Shown: in pieces, positions 36,528-46,110 of the stretch | Position numbering within the stretch: the stretch's first letter is position 1 | Layout: every line of letters starts with the position of its first letter | Origin: Vibrio litoralis DSM 17657 | Lineage (GTDB): Bacteria; Pseudomonadota; Gammaproteobacteria; Enterobacterales; Vibrionaceae | Length of the DNA stretch: 64,000 nucleotides | NCBI RefSeq assembly: GCF_000426765.1 | Contig: NZ_AUFZ01000022.1 | Coordinates: 62,001 to 126,000, forward strand | Direction of reading: 5' to 3' | Program-made: the position numbers and the translations under genes | Notes under the pieces: generated by a model | The model's input: the letters and a program-made list of their open reading frames with translations, nothing else | What the model was told of the DNA's origin: nothing | Databases searched by the model: none

Positions 36528-38721
36528 TGTTTTCCTTACTAAAAACTTCAATCAAACCTTTCATACTCTTTTGCTGTTCTTTTTGTAAGCTCAAAGCACG
36601 ATCAACTTGTTGCTTCGTTATATATTGATGCTCAATTAAAAACTCACCAAAAGAAAGTGTTGACTCATTTTCAAAAGCTAATATCGCTTGATTTAATACT
36701 GCAGGTTCAATCAAGCGTTCAGATAGCAAACATCGACCTAATTGACTTTGTGAAGATAAGTAAATATCCATTATCCACTGAGTTTGATTATCTTTTATTT
36801 TTCCGTCACATAATGCTTGCTTAAGTAAATCATCTGGATTATCCGATTCTAAATTTAAATACCAATACCGTATTCCTACTGTAACCGCACCATTAGTTGT
36901 AATAACCCATTTAATAGGCCTTTTTAACCTTCTTTCTATAGCAGCCAGCCCCACAGGACTCAGGGGTGATTCTTTTCCTAAAACCAAAGTATCCCCTTCC
37001 AGTCGTAACGGAATAACAGAATATTTTAATGCTAATTTTTTTGGGAAAATTTCGATAAGAGAATGGTCTAATGTATATGGATTACAAGCCTCGTACATTG
37101 CTTCATTTTGTATTGCAATTGCACGGCTTAATGCATCATTTGACACTAATTTATTAGAAACTAAGTAACTTCCAATTAGCTGATTGGATGGACAGTTCAA
37201 CAATGCCTCTTCTAATTCTTCAACCATAATATGGCCTGAATCAATTAATATTTGACCAATAGGTGTTTTTCTTGACTCTATTGATACTGAAGGGAAATCA
37301 TGCGTTGTTTTGTCCCATGCGACTCTCCTAGGATCTCCTTGTTCAATAACCTGCCTTATCGCTCGCACATTGGCGGAAAAGTTAATAATTGTCCCCCAAA
37401 ATAAACGTAACAAGGAGAGAGCTCCTTCCAAATAACCATAATATTGGCTAACAAAATAAAATCGTTGAAACAGCCGGTTTAAGAGTAAAAAAGTATTCAC
37501 AACTAATAATGTTTTAGCCATTGCACCTTCAGAGATAATAGATAGAAAGTGGTAACTATTATCAAACAAAGAGTATAACCCTAACCCCAACATTTGAACT
37601 AAAAGTAACATTGCAATAAAGCCAACCGTATTATTTATAACACCTCGCCTATCTCTCCATAAAAAATAATTAATTTTCCAATCTTTTGTCCATTTATGAT
37701 TTTTAAAGCCTTGGAATACAATCCCAATTATCCAACGACTTTTTTGCCTTACTGCTGTTGAATATGTAGTAGGAAAATACTCTCGAACACAAACCACACT
37801 TCCTTCGCGCATTGACACACCAAATGACTCCTCTTTTAAAGTCACCTGATCTTTGCCTATAACCGGAAAGCGTACAAAAACTTCATTCATTCCCCATTGC
37901 TTCAAACGAAAGCCTATATCGTAATCTTCCGTTAGTGATTGAACGTCAAAAGGTAAACCATCACCTTCGATTAAAAGCTTAAGTATTGCTTTACGACTAA
38001 AACAAGTACCAACACCAGCACTCGGCACTTGACCTGCAATAGCTTCACGTACGACAACATCTTTGCCATGTAGCTCAGCAAATTCATCAGCATAATGCCC
38101 CGGTGTCATTTGATACCACTTTCTTGTATATGGATAAACAGGTAATTGAATGAGATCTTTATTAGGTAATAGATAATTAAATAAGCGTAATTCCATGGAA
38201 GATAAGATATCTTCAGAGTCGTGCAAAATAAAGCCTGCGAATTCAACTTTTGCTTTTTTTTCAAATTCAATAATTGAACTAATCACATTATTTAAACAAT
38301 CGGCTTTACTAGTTGGTCCTGGACGAGCACAAACAACTTTATGTACATTTGGGAATTTATCACAAACCTTATCTACATCTTGTTGTGTTTCAGGATCATT
38401 AGGATAAGTACCAACAAAAACTTGGTAGTTTTCATAATCTAGACGAGAGGCCGCCAATTCAGCCATTTTATCGATTACACCATGTTCTTGCCATGCAGGA
38501 ACCATAATAGCTAAAGGTTGTTCTCTTTTTTCGTATAGTTCCGTAGCTTGTTTTCTTGAATATCGACGGTAAACGGTACTTCTGCGCCAAAATCGACGTA
38601 ACCAATAATACATATCGATAAATAGGTCATCTATACCGCAAAGGCATAGAATAACCATCACTACGATTAAAATAAATTTCAGACCATATAAATAGCTGAT
38701 GAAAGCATCAAAAATTGTCAT
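36511..38721 (-). CDS. nfrB: Processive glycosyltransferase with MshEN c-di-GMP motifs, NfrB type
   Basis: A 736-residue inner-membrane protein. It has one or two N-terminal membrane helices, a GT2 domain (LAIMVPAWQEHGVIDKM; HDSED near 167; TEDYD near 264; the processive-type RQKSRW near 325) and further membrane helices (360-450). The C-terminal third carries MshEN-like motifs at about 487 (IGQILIDSGHI), 515 (IGSYLVSNKLV), 661 (LGRCLLSERLI) and 691 (FGEFLIEHQYI), the pattern that binds c-di-GMP in MshE and NfrB. E. coli NfrB polymerises ManNAc from UDP-ManNAc when c-di-GMP is bound. It overlaps wecB by 14 bases and nfrA by 17, so all are coupled. Confidence 0.85.
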   Translation of the reverse strand: MTIFDAFISYLYGLKFILIVVMVILCLCGIDDLFIDMYYWLRRFWRRSTVYRRYSRKQATELYEKREQPLAIMVPAWQEHGVIDKMAELAASRLDYENYQVFVGTYPNDPETQQDVDKVCDKFPNVHKVVCARPGPTSKADCLNNVISSIIEFEKKAKVEFAGFILHDSEDILSSMELRLFNYLLPNKDLIQLPVYPYTRKWYQMTPGHYADEFAELHGKDVVVREAIAGQVPSAGVGTCFSRKAILKLLIEGDGLPFDVQSLTEDYDIGFRLKQWGMNEVFVRFPVIGKDQVTLKEESFGVSMREGSVVCVREYFPTTYSTAVRQKSRWIIGIVFQGFKNHKWTKDWKINYFLWRDRRGVINNTVGFIAMLLLVQMLGLGLYSLFDNSYHFLSIISEGAMAKTLLVVNTFLLLNRLFQRFYFVSQYYGYLEGALSLLRLFWGTIINFSANVRAIRQVIEQGDPRRVAWDKTTHDFPSVSIESRKTPIGQILIDSGHIMVEELEEALLNCPSNQLIGSYLVSNKLVSNDALSRAIAIQNEAMYEACNPYTLDHSLIEIFPKKLALKYSVIPLRLEGDTLVLGKESPLSPVGLAAIERRLKRPIKWVITTNGAVTVGIRYWYLNLESDNPDDLLKQALCDGKIKDNQTQWIMDIYLSSQSQLGRCLLSERLIEPAVLNQAILAFENESTLSFGEFLIEHQYITKQQVDRALSLQKEQQKSMKGLIEVFSKENNEIFI

Positions 38722-39778
38722 AAAACACTCGTTTAATTTTATTTAAAATTATTTTAGATGCGTCCCCATTTCCATATGGATTAATTACATCGTTAGTCTT
38801 ACCCAATTCCAGTAGTGATAACGCAGATTCAACAATTCTACTTTCATCTGTTGCACCTGATAAAAGAGATAGACCTAGGTGCAATGCTTCTGGTCTTTCC
38901 GTAGTTTCTCTTAACACTACTACTCTCGTACCAAAAGTTGGAGCCTCTTCTTGTATACCTCCAGAATCTGTCAATATAAGCGGTGCACTAAGTAATACTT
39001 GTTGTAATTCCACATAATCTAAAGGATCAACTACATCGACAAAATTACAGTCAGCAAGGTTGTCAATAACGGCCTGTTTAACTTTTGGGTTTGGGTGAGA
39101 TGCAAATAAAAATTTCAAATCTGGTTTATGTTGTGCAAGATTTTTCAATGCCTTACAGATGGTTGGTATTGATTCCCAATTTTCTCGACGATGAGCAGTA
39201 ACGAGTACTGTATTTCCTAGCTCTTGACTTAACACTCCACTCTCTATTAAGTACTTTTGAGCATCAATGGCTGTATTTCCAGTAACCAAAATTGCGGATT
39301 CATCAATACCTTCTTTTAATAAAGCTAATTTAGCGGACTCAGTAGGTGCAAAGTGTAAGTTCGCAATTTTTCCAACTAATGTGCGGTTAGACTCTTCAGG
39401 GAAAGGATGTTGTAAATTGCCAGAGCGCAACCCTGCTTCTACATGACCAATAATTGGAATATGATTATAAAAAGCAGCCATTGCTCCAGCAAGTGTAGAA
39501 GAAGTATCGCCATGCACTAAAACACATTGGTATTTTTTCGTATGTAATATATTTTCTACACTTTTCATTAAACCGCCAAGTAAATCAGTTAAACTTGAAC
39601 CCTTTGGCCGATCTAACATATAAGTTGGTTTAATTGAAAAAACGTGAAATGTTTGTTCTGCTAACGAATCATGTTGACCAGTATGACACCAATCTACATT
39701 CATATCCTGCTCTTGAAATGCCTTATAAACAGGTGCCATTTTTATTATTTCAGGTCGCGTACCTGTTACAATTAACAC
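38708..39778 (-). CDS. wecB: UDP-N-acetylglucosamine 2-epimerase, dedicated to the nfr glycan
   Basis: A 357-residue non-hydrolysing epimerase making UDP-ManNAc from UDP-GlcNAc. All family landmarks are present: TGTRPEIIKMAPV at the N-terminus, HTGQH, VHGDTSST, GHVEAGLRSG, the PFPEESNR loop, VTAHRRENW and TDSGGIQEEAP with RETTERPE. The start is uncertain: a GTG at 39778 gives the normal family N-terminus, while a TTG at 39808 would add ten residues and has no ribosome-binding site. First gene of the operon, overlapping nfrB by 14 bases. In E. coli wecB sits in the enterobacterial common antigen cluster; here it is fused by position to nfrBA, pointing to a substrate-supply role. Confidence 0.9.
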   Translation of the reverse strand: MLIVTGTRPEIIKMAPVYKAFQEQDMNVDWCHTGQHDSLAEQTFHVFSIKPTYMLDRPKGSSLTDLLGGLMKSVENILHTKKYQCVLVHGDTSSTLAGAMAAFYNHIPIIGHVEAGLRSGNLQHPFPEESNRTLVGKIANLHFAPTESAKLALLKEGIDESAILVTGNTAIDAQKYLIESGVLSQELGNTVLVTAHRRENWESIPTICKALKNLAQHKPDLKFLFASHPNPKVKQAVIDNLADCNFVDVVDPLDYVELQQVLLSAPLILTDSGGIQEEAPTFGTRVVVLRETTERPEALHLGLSLLSGATDESRIVESALSLLELGKTNDVINPYGNGDASKIILNKIKRVFYDNF

Positions 39779-40000
39779 ATTTGATTCATTACATTTCCCT
39801 ACCAACAAATGACAAAATTAAAACATCAACAATAAAAACAAAGAGTCAGACTCAAATTTCCAGGCATTATAATGTAACAATACCACGAATTGGTGACCGT
39901 AATCACACTTGTAATAAGTTTTATGTATCAATAAAGAGAAATCATCACAAATATTAATAAGCATCAATATGCCATCGTTTTTCGTAGATTTTACACTTAC
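39779..40000 (-). other. Presumed promoter region of the nfr operon
   Basis: About 220 AT-rich bases between wecB and the malG terminator. No convincing -35/-10 pair, activator site or small gene was recognised. It must hold the promoter of the wecB-nfrB-nfrA-ybcH operon. Confidence 0.4.
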
Positions 40001-40032
40001 AAAAAATGCCGCAGACTCTCATCTGCGGCATT
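40001..40032 (-). terminator. malG terminator
   Basis: AATGCCGCAGA pairs with TCTGCGGCATT around a six-base loop; on the minus strand a T-run follows. It ends the malEFG transcript, 40 bases past malG. Confidence 0.85.
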
Positions 40033-40071
40033 CATTTTCAGTTTGAATTTTTAATTCGAGGTGCGTTGTTA

Positions 40072-40962
40072 CTACCCTTTCACACCACCCGCGGTTAAAC
40101 CACCGACTAGGAACTTCTGAGCCAGCAAGAACACAATCGTAATAGGTAATGCAGATAACACAGCGGCTGCGGCAAAGTCACCCCACAGGTAGTTCTGAGG
40201 ATACAAGTACTGTTGCATGCCCACTGCGAGGGTGTATGAATCAACATCTCGTAGTAGTAATGACGCTACCGGCACTTCGGTCACGGCTGCGATGAATGAC
40301 AAGATAAATACTACCGCAAGAATTGGCACTGATAATGGCAGCAATACTAAGCGGAATGCCTGCCAAGGAGTTGCACCATCAAGCGCAGCCGCTTCTTCTA
40401 ACGAATTATCAATCGACTCAAAGTAGCCTTTGATTGTCCATACGTGCAGTGCAATACCGCCCATATAGGCAAACACCACACCACCGTGGGTATTCAAGCC
40501 TAAGAATGGAACATAAGTACCTAGGCGATCGAACAGTGCATATAACGCGACAAGTGCTAGTACTGCTGGGAACATTTGGAAAATCAGCATAGAGCGCAAG
40601 ATGACTGTTTTACCTTTAAACTTCATGCGAGCAAAGGCATACGCACAAGTCGTTGAAAGCACTACAATCCCAATCGCTGTTAAGCCGGCGACTTTCACTG
40701 AGTTCCAAAGCCATAACAATACTGGGAATGGTGGCTTAGTTACCGTGCCATCGGCGTGTACCACATCAAAGCCTAGTGCCAGTTTCCAGTGTTCTAACGA
40801 TGGATTACGGGGGATCAAATCCCCAGCTGCGTAGTTACCTTCACGGAAGGAAATCGCAATCACCATCAAAAGTGGGAACATCATCAAAGCTAAGAAGATC
40901 CACATTCCAATATGCGTTGCCCAAACACGGTATTTCAAAGATTTAGGTTGAACCATAGCCAT
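40072..40962 (-). CDS. malG: Maltose/maltodextrin ABC transporter permease MalG
   Basis: A 296-residue inner-membrane permease with six membrane segments and the EAA coupling loop ([20 protein letters not shown]) that docks on MalK. It forms the MalFGK2 importer with MalF and MalK. It starts 11 bases after malF, with AAGGAG before the ATG, and is followed by a strong terminator. The C-terminus [15 protein letters not shown] is typical of MalG and full length. Confidence 0.97.
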   Translation of the reverse strand: MAMVQPKSLKYRVWATHIGMWIFLALMMFPLLMVIAISFREGNYAAGDLIPRNPSLEHWKLALGFDVVHADGTVTKPPFPVLLWLWNSVKVAGLTAIGIVVLSTTCAYAFARMKFKGKTVILRSMLIFQMFPAVLALVALYALFDRLGTYVPFLGLNTHGGVVFAYMGGIALHVWTIKGYFESIDNSLEEAAALDGATPWQAFRLVLLPLSVPILAVVFILSFIAAVTEVPVASLLLRDVDSYTLAVGMQQYLYPQNYLWGDFAAAAVLSALPITIVFLLAQKFLVGGLTAGGVKG

Positions 40963-40973
40963 GTTGAATCTCC

Positions 40974-42551
40974 TTATTCTGTTTCTAATTTAGTGAACTT
41001 CATATTCAGTAGCGATAAGCCGCCCACTAATAAGAAGATAAGTGTGGCAATCGCACCCGCTAGGCCAAAGTCTTGACCACCAGCACCTTCAAACGCGATA
41101 CGGTAGGTATAGCTCACTAATAAATCGGTATGACCGGCAGGAACGCTGGTGCCAATCATATCTGGCGCACCGTTAGTTAATAATTGAATCAGTACGAAGT
41201 TATTGAAGTTAAAGGCAAAGCTGGCGATTAATAACGGCACCATAGGTTTCACTAATAACGGCAATGTGATTTTCATAAAGTTATCAATTGGGCCTGCGCC
41301 ATCCATTGCTGATGCTTCATATAAATCATCTGGAATCGCTTTTAACATCCCCATCGCTAGAATCATCATGTATGGGTAGCCTAGCCAAGTATTAACAATA
41401 ATGATCATGGTTTTGGCAAGGAACGGGTCGGTAAACCAAGCTGGGCTCAAGCCAAACAAGCCTTGTAATAATTGGTTGATCTCACCAAAGCTTTGGTTAA
41501 ATAAGCCTTTGAATATCAATATAGAAATAAACGCTGGTACGGCATAAGGTAGAATCAATAGCACACGGTACATCCCGCGGCCTTTCAACGCTTCCCAAGA
41601 AACGATTTGCGCTAAAATCACGCCCATTGCCAAAGTCAGAACCACGGTTGCTGCTGCGAATACTACTGTCCAAACAAAGATTTTAAAGAATGGCCCTTGA
41701 ATACCTGGGTCACTGAAAATACGGGTGAAGTTGTCAAAGCCGATATTAACGATAAAGCCCGGTGTGATGTAGTCACCAATAAACTGACCATCTGCATCAA
41801 CCGGTTGGTAATAACCAATTTCATAGTTTGGCTTCAACACTTGTTCAGTTTGGTTATTGACTAAGGTTTCACCGTCAGCATCTAAGCTATAAAGCGGTTG
41901 TACTTGAGCAAATTTACGCAAGCCCGACATCACTAACGCTTCACCGTCCGGTGTTTTTACTTCAAGTTGATTTAACACATTACGGTTTTGGATCACCGTT
42001 TTTAATGGTGCTTTTTTACCCGGCAACTCTGTCGTAGGCATTAAATCAAGATGCCCTTCTAGCTGCTCAACAGAGCCATCCGATAAGGAGATAGGCTGAG
42101 AAACCAACCACTGATCACCTTGCTGTAGTGCTAATGAGTACACATCATCATGTTGGCGAAGATCAAATTTGTAGCTATCTCCACTTTGGAAACTTTGCTC
42201 AAGCAATACGCCTTGAGTTCGTTGGAAGCTAAGCTGATTGGAACCGCTGTAGTTAGTAAATGCCAGTCCAATGGTATAAATTAGCGGAAAAATAATGAAT
42301 AAGATCATGCCCGCCACGCCAGGGTAGATATAGCGGTGAGCATAAGTTCGCTTACGAGCAAAAATGTATACGCCCATCGAAGCCAATACTAAAGTCAGTA
42401 ATGCGAAAGCGAACTCACCGCGCGCATACATCAATACAATCGCATAGCCATTCAAAAGGGTAACAGCTGAAAGCACGAGAGTTTTCAACCAAGGAAAAGG
42501 ACGAGGCTCAGAGTGTGGAGCTAGACTAGATGACATAATATTCGCAGACAT
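40974..42551 (-). CDS. malF: Maltose/maltodextrin ABC transporter permease MalF
   Basis: About 525 residues: N-terminal helices, the large periplasmic P2 loop (roughly residues 95-270) that docks MalE, and a C-terminal permease core with the EAA loop ([20 protein letters not shown]). Sequence follows E. coli MalF closely, for example [20 protein letters not shown] and [11 protein letters not shown]. The ATG at 42551 is chosen because GGAA lies six bases upstream; the open frame reaches 42629 but that extension is not family-like. It is 212 bases downstream of malE, with an mRNA hairpin in the gap, and 11 bases upstream of malG. Confidence 0.95.
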   Translation of the reverse strand: MSANIMSSSLAPHSEPRPFPWLKTLVLSAVTLLNGYAIVLMYARGEFAFALLTLVLASMGVYIFARKRTYAHRYIYPGVAGMILFIIFPLIYTIGLAFTNYSGSNQLSFQRTQGVLLEQSFQSGDSYKFDLRQHDDVYSLALQQGDQWLVSQPISLSDGSVEQLEGHLDLMPTTELPGKKAPLKTVIQNRNVLNQLEVKTPDGEALVMSGLRKFAQVQPLYSLDADGETLVNNQTEQVLKPNYEIGYYQPVDADGQFIGDYITPGFIVNIGFDNFTRIFSDPGIQGPFFKIFVWTVVFAAATVVLTLAMGVILAQIVSWEALKGRGMYRVLLILPYAVPAFISILIFKGLFNQSFGEINQLLQGLFGLSPAWFTDPFLAKTMIIIVNTWLGYPYMMILAMGMLKAIPDDLYEASAMDGAGPIDNFMKITLPLLVKPMVPLLIASFAFNFNNFVLIQLLTNGAPDMIGTSVPAGHTDLLVSYTYRIAFEGAGGQDFGLAGAIATLIFLLVGGLSLLNMKFTKLETE

Positions 42552-42710
42552 ATTAAATTCCGTTTCTGTATCGAGTTCACATGCCACATTAGGTTGCATA
42601 ATAAAACTCGAAAGCTTTTGAAACTGCATAAGTGAAACGCTTTAACGTACACTATTCATGGGCTGAAAATATAAGACCCAAATTAAAGCAGACGGATAAC
42701 TTACAAAATT

Positions 42711-42735
42711 GAGGGAGGAGAGATTTCCCTCCCTC
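42711..42735 (-). terminator. Attenuator or RNA-processing hairpin between malE and malF
   Basis: GAGGGAGG pairs with CCTCCCTC around a nine-base loop just after malE. There is only a weak T-rich tail on the minus strand. Such hairpins behind binding-protein genes protect the upstream message and partly end transcription, giving more MalE than MalF and MalG. A small palindrome CCTCAATTGAGG lies beside it at 42741-42752. Confidence 0.65.
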
Positions 42736-42763
42736 ACAATCCTCAATTGAGGACAATTTGACC

Positions 42764-43942
42764 TTATTTGGTCATGCGCTCCGCAACGGTATTTAGCGCT
42801 TCTTCTACTGATTGACGACCATTTACCACATTGCCAATCGCTGCTTTCTCTGCATACCAGAAGGCAGACATTTGAGAAATATTTGGCATGATTTCACCCG
42901 TTTCCGCATTCGCCATAGTGGCAGCAATGCGTGGGTCTTTCGCCAATTCATCTTGGTAAGATGTTAATGCAACGGCACCTAGTGGCGTATCGTCATTCAC
43001 CGCTTTCAAGCCATCGCGAGTCAGCATGTAGTTTTCAATAAACTCAACCGCTAAATCTTTGTTTGGTGATGCTGAGCTAATGCCCGCCGTTAAAACACCG
43101 ACAAATGGTTTTGAAGGATTACCATTAAACATTGGTAGTTTTGCTACACCGTAGTTGATGCCAGCTTTATCAATGTTTGCCCAAGACCAAGGGCCATTGA
43201 TAGTCATCGCCACTTCGCCTTTGTTAAAGCCAGATTCTGCAATGGTGTAATCTACATCTGGTGAAATAACATCTTGATCAACTAAGCCTTTCACAAAACT
43301 CATCGCATTTCGCGCGCCTTTGTTATTTACGCCGACATCTTTTGGATTGTACGCGCCATTTTCAAACTTAAATGCGTAACCGCCATCAGAGGCTAGAACT
43401 GGCCAAGTAAAGAAAGGTTCAGATAAGTTCCACATGATCGCTTTTTTGCCATCTTTTTGCAGCTGCTTATCTAGTGCAGCAATATCTTCCCAATTCTTTG
43501 GCGGAGTCTTAACAAGGTCTTTGTTATAAATAAGAGATAGAGACTCTACCGCGACAGGATAACCAATGTACTTACCTTCATAAGACACCGCATCCCAAGT
43601 GAAATCTGCAAATTTTGATTTAAAGTCTGCCGATGGTTTTACTTCTGCAAGTAAGCCCGATTGAGCATAGCCGCCAAAACGGTCGTGCGCCCAAAGAACA
43701 ATATCAGGACCATCGCCAGTAGAAGCCAATTGAGGAAACTTCTCTTCGAGTTTATCTGGGTGAGATACCGTTACTTTAATGCCAGTATCTTCTTCAAACT
43801 TTTTACCTACTTCAGCAAGGCCGTTATATCCCTTATCACCATTGATCCAAATGGTAAGTTGACCTTCTTCAATAGCAGCATGTGCACTAACACCACTTAA
43901 GGCTAGGCTACATAAAATGGCAGTGTTGAGGACTTTTTTCAT
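42764..43942 (-). CDS. malE: Periplasmic maltose/maltodextrin-binding protein
   Basis: A 392-residue binding protein that captures maltodextrins in the periplasm and delivers them to MalFGK2. The signal peptide ends near SAHA-A; the mature protein opens [20 protein letters not shown], almost as in E. coli. The ATG at 43942 has AGGA eight bases upstream; a second ATG at 43948 is too close to it. It is the first gene of malEFG, divergent from malK across about 525 bases holding MalT boxes. Full length, ending ERMTK. Confidence 0.98.
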   Translation of the reverse strand: MKKVLNTAILCSLALSGVSAHAAIEEGQLTIWINGDKGYNGLAEVGKKFEEDTGIKVTVSHPDKLEEKFPQLASTGDGPDIVLWAHDRFGGYAQSGLLAEVKPSADFKSKFADFTWDAVSYEGKYIGYPVAVESLSLIYNKDLVKTPPKNWEDIAALDKQLQKDGKKAIMWNLSEPFFTWPVLASDGGYAFKFENGAYNPKDVGVNNKGARNAMSFVKGLVDQDVISPDVDYTIAESGFNKGEVAMTINGPWSWANIDKAGINYGVAKLPMFNGNPSKPFVGVLTAGISSASPNKDLAVEFIENYMLTRDGLKAVNDDTPLGAVALTSYQDELAKDPRIAATMANAETGEIMPNISQMSAFWYAEKAAIGNVVNGRQSVEEALNTVAERMTK

Positions 43943-44087
43943 TTCCATGATCCTTTCTATTGTTCTTATTTAAGTGCTACGGGCGTCGAAACAAAAAATG
44001 TAGGGTTCGTAACACATGACATACCTTTAATAGGCAAGCAGCCAAGTTTTGGTATGGAAAAATAATGCGATAATTCCTACCCGCCTA

Positions 44088-44299
44088 CATCCTCCTAACT
44101 TCTACGCCCCCCGCCAACAAACTGACTTTTGTGACCTAGATTCACAATATTTTTTATCCCAAGCGAAAAATGGACAATAAACGTGAGCGGGCGCACATCA
44201 TACTCCTGTCTACGCGGCCAATTTGAATCTCAATAAAAAAGTGTGATCTATGCACTCATCCCCCTACGTCCACCAAAAATTAAATGTAGAGGGATGAGG
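44088..44299. promoter_or_regulatory. Divergent malE-malK control region with MalT boxes
   Basis: MalT-box-like sequences in four places: TAGGAGGATG on the minus strand at 44088-44097, GGGGGGCGTAG on the minus strand at about 44102, CGTAGGGGGATGAG on the minus strand at 44255-44268 and GTAGAGGGATGAGG on the plus strand at 44286-44299. A CRP-like dyad TTGTGA-N7-TCACAA lies at 44129-44147, one base too wide for a standard site. Arrangement and content resemble the E. coli malEp/malKp region, where MalT and CRP act together. Confidence 0.75.
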
Positions 44300-44467
44300 T
44301 TTATTGGTGTGTTTTGGGTAAGATAAGTCTCATAGTCGCTTTTTACATTGCAAGAGAGAATGTAAATGACGCAGGAATAAACAATATGTTTGGATGATAG
44401 AAAACTTTTAACATTCATTATCTAGACATTGGAAATCTATTAGAAAAATAATCAGAAGGAAGACCAG

Positions 44468-45577
44468 ATGACGAGTGTGACTCTACGAAAAGTTTGTAAG
44501 GCGTACGGAGACAACCTCATTTCTAAAGACGTGGATTTGGAGATCCAAGACGGCGAGTTTGTGGTCTTTGTCGGTCCATCAGGTTGTGGTAAATCCACCC
44601 TACTACGTTGTATTGCCGGTTTAGAAGATATTACTTCTGGTGAGCTTTTCATCGGCGATACCAAAATGAATGACGTACCACCTTCTGAGCGTGGTGTCGG
44701 AATGGTATTCCAATCTTATGCTTTATACCCTCACTTAAACTTATTCGACAACATGTCATTCGGTTTGAAGCTGGCTAAAGAAGACAAAGTAAAAATCAAG
44801 TCTCGCGTTGATCATGCAGCGGATATTCTGCAACTTGGTCACTTACTTGAGCGTAAACCTAAAGCGTTATCAGGTGGTCAACGTCAACGTGTGGCGATTG
44901 GTCGTACTTTGGTCGCGCAGCCAGAAGTTTTCTTATTAGATGAACCGCTTTCTAACCTAGATGCCGCCCTGCGTGTACAAATGCGAATTGAACTGGCCAA
45001 ACTGCATAAGAAACTTGGCTGTACCATGATCTACGTAACGCACGATCAGGTAGAAGCCATGACCATGGCCGATAAAATCGTCGTATTAGATGGCGGTAGT
45101 GTCTCGCAAGTTGGTAAACCATTAGAGCTTTATCACTATCCTAAAAATCGTTTTGTCGCAGGCTTCATTGGTTCTCCCAAAATGAACTTCATCAATGTCC
45201 AAGTGAAAGAAGTTGAACCAGAACGCGTGAAAGTAGAACTGGCAAGCCAAGCGGCATTCTGGATCCAAGTTGATGGTTCAACGGTTGAAGCAGGCGCTCG
45301 TATGTCACTCGGCGTTCGCCCTGAGCATTTATTGCCAAGCGGTGAAGGTGATGTGGTGATTCAAGGTAAAATCCAAGTGGTCGAGAAACTAGGTAATGAA
45401 ACTCAAGTTTACCTAAGCCTTGATCATGTTGATGCTGATTTCATCTACCGTGAAAGTGATACTCTAGACGTCGATTCTGGCGATACTTTCCAAATCGGTA
45501 TTCCCGCTCACCGCTGCCACCTATTCCACAGCGACGGCCGTGCATGTAAGCGCCTATTTAAAGAACATGGCGTGTAA
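44468..45577 (+). CDS. malK: Maltose ABC transporter ATP-binding protein MalK
   Basis: A 369-residue ATPase that drives MalFG and, in E. coli, also restrains MalT and is the target of glucose-specific enzyme IIA. Walker A (GPSGCGKST), signature (LSGGQRQR), Walker B ([15 protein letters not shown]) and the H-loop ([10 protein letters not shown]) are intact; the C-terminal regulatory domain (about 240-369) is full. AAGGA lies before the ATG. It is divergent from malE and followed by a terminator, so unlike E. coli it is not co-transcribed with lamB, which is 2 kb away. Confidence 0.97.
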   Translation: MTSVTLRKVCKAYGDNLISKDVDLEIQDGEFVVFVGPSGCGKSTLLRCIAGLEDITSGELFIGDTKMNDVPPSERGVGMVFQSYALYPHLNLFDNMSFGLKLAKEDKVKIKSRVDHAADILQLGHLLERKPKALSGGQRQRVAIGRTLVAQPEVFLLDEPLSNLDAALRVQMRIELAKLHKKLGCTMIYVTHDQVEAMTMADKIVVLDGGSVSQVGKPLELYHYPKNRFVAGFIGSPKMNFINVQVKEVEPERVKVELASQAAFWIQVDGSTVEAGARMSLGVRPEHLLPSGEGDVVIQGKIQVVEKLGNETQVYLSLDHVDADFIYRESDTLDVDSGDTFQIGIPAHRCHLFHSDGRACKRLFKEHGV

Positions 45578-45649
45578 ACTGTCTCACTTAAGGTATACAA
45601 GAACCTGACAGAAGCTAACTGAGTTAAATTTTTTATCGTAATGCCTTTG

Positions 45650-45683
45650 CCCCAGTCATAGTTTTGATCTGGGGATTTTTTTT
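45650..45683 (+). terminator. malK terminator
   Basis: CCCCAG pairs with CTGGGG around a 13-base loop and runs into eight T residues, about 70 bases past malK. Confidence 0.8.
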
Positions 45684-45951
45684 ACTTTCTCAATACCTTT
45701 TTCATCGGCTGGCAGACTAGGAGCAAAAAGCTTATTGAAAAGGCGAGACCGGCTGCACTTAAAACATTGAGCTGACCATAATTTATGAATAAAAAATGAG
45801 CGCCAGGACCAACAAAAAATATTGAATAAAAATAGACAGAAAAAGGTCTTAACTCCTGAGTGCACTTTTTACACCTGATGGGTTTACTAGGTTGCAGTAC
45901 TGTTTTTTCCCGTACTGAAATAGAACCACCACAATTTGGACACTTAAACAT
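45682..45951 (-). CDS. Zinc-ribbon membrane protein, function unknown
   Basis: An 89-residue protein: N-terminal zinc ribbon with paired cysteines (FKCPNCGGSIS and RCKKC), then two membrane helices (about 37-55 and 62-80) and a short basic tail (KKVLRK). Such small ribbon-plus-helix proteins are common and uncharacterised. The ATG at 45951 follows AAGGTG; longer starts upstream are not supported. It is convergent with malK, with their ends separated by the malK terminator. Confidence 0.65.
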   Translation of the reverse strand: MFKCPNCGGSISVREKTVLQPSKPIRCKKCTQELRPFSVYFYSIFFVGPGAHFLFINYGQLNVLSAAGLAFSISFLLLVCQPMKKVLRK

Positions 45952-46110
45952 CCTCACCTTCTCCCTATACATTAATGATGTTACTTGAGTATAAAGAGTT
46001 GAGAATAGCAACAAGCCAAAGCTGAACGAATGACACCACCATACTTTCCGAGTCAGCTCGACTTATCAAGAAACAAGGAGTAACTGACTCCATTATCAAT
46101 AAGATACAGG

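Noticed and set aside
44129-44147. CRP site in the malE-malK gap
   Set aside because: Half-sites are perfect but the spacer is seven bases, not six, so it is noted only inside the control-region entry.
44240-44261. Second CRP site at the MalT box
   Set aside because: Only the TGTGATC half is present; the other half does not align with a CRP palindrome.
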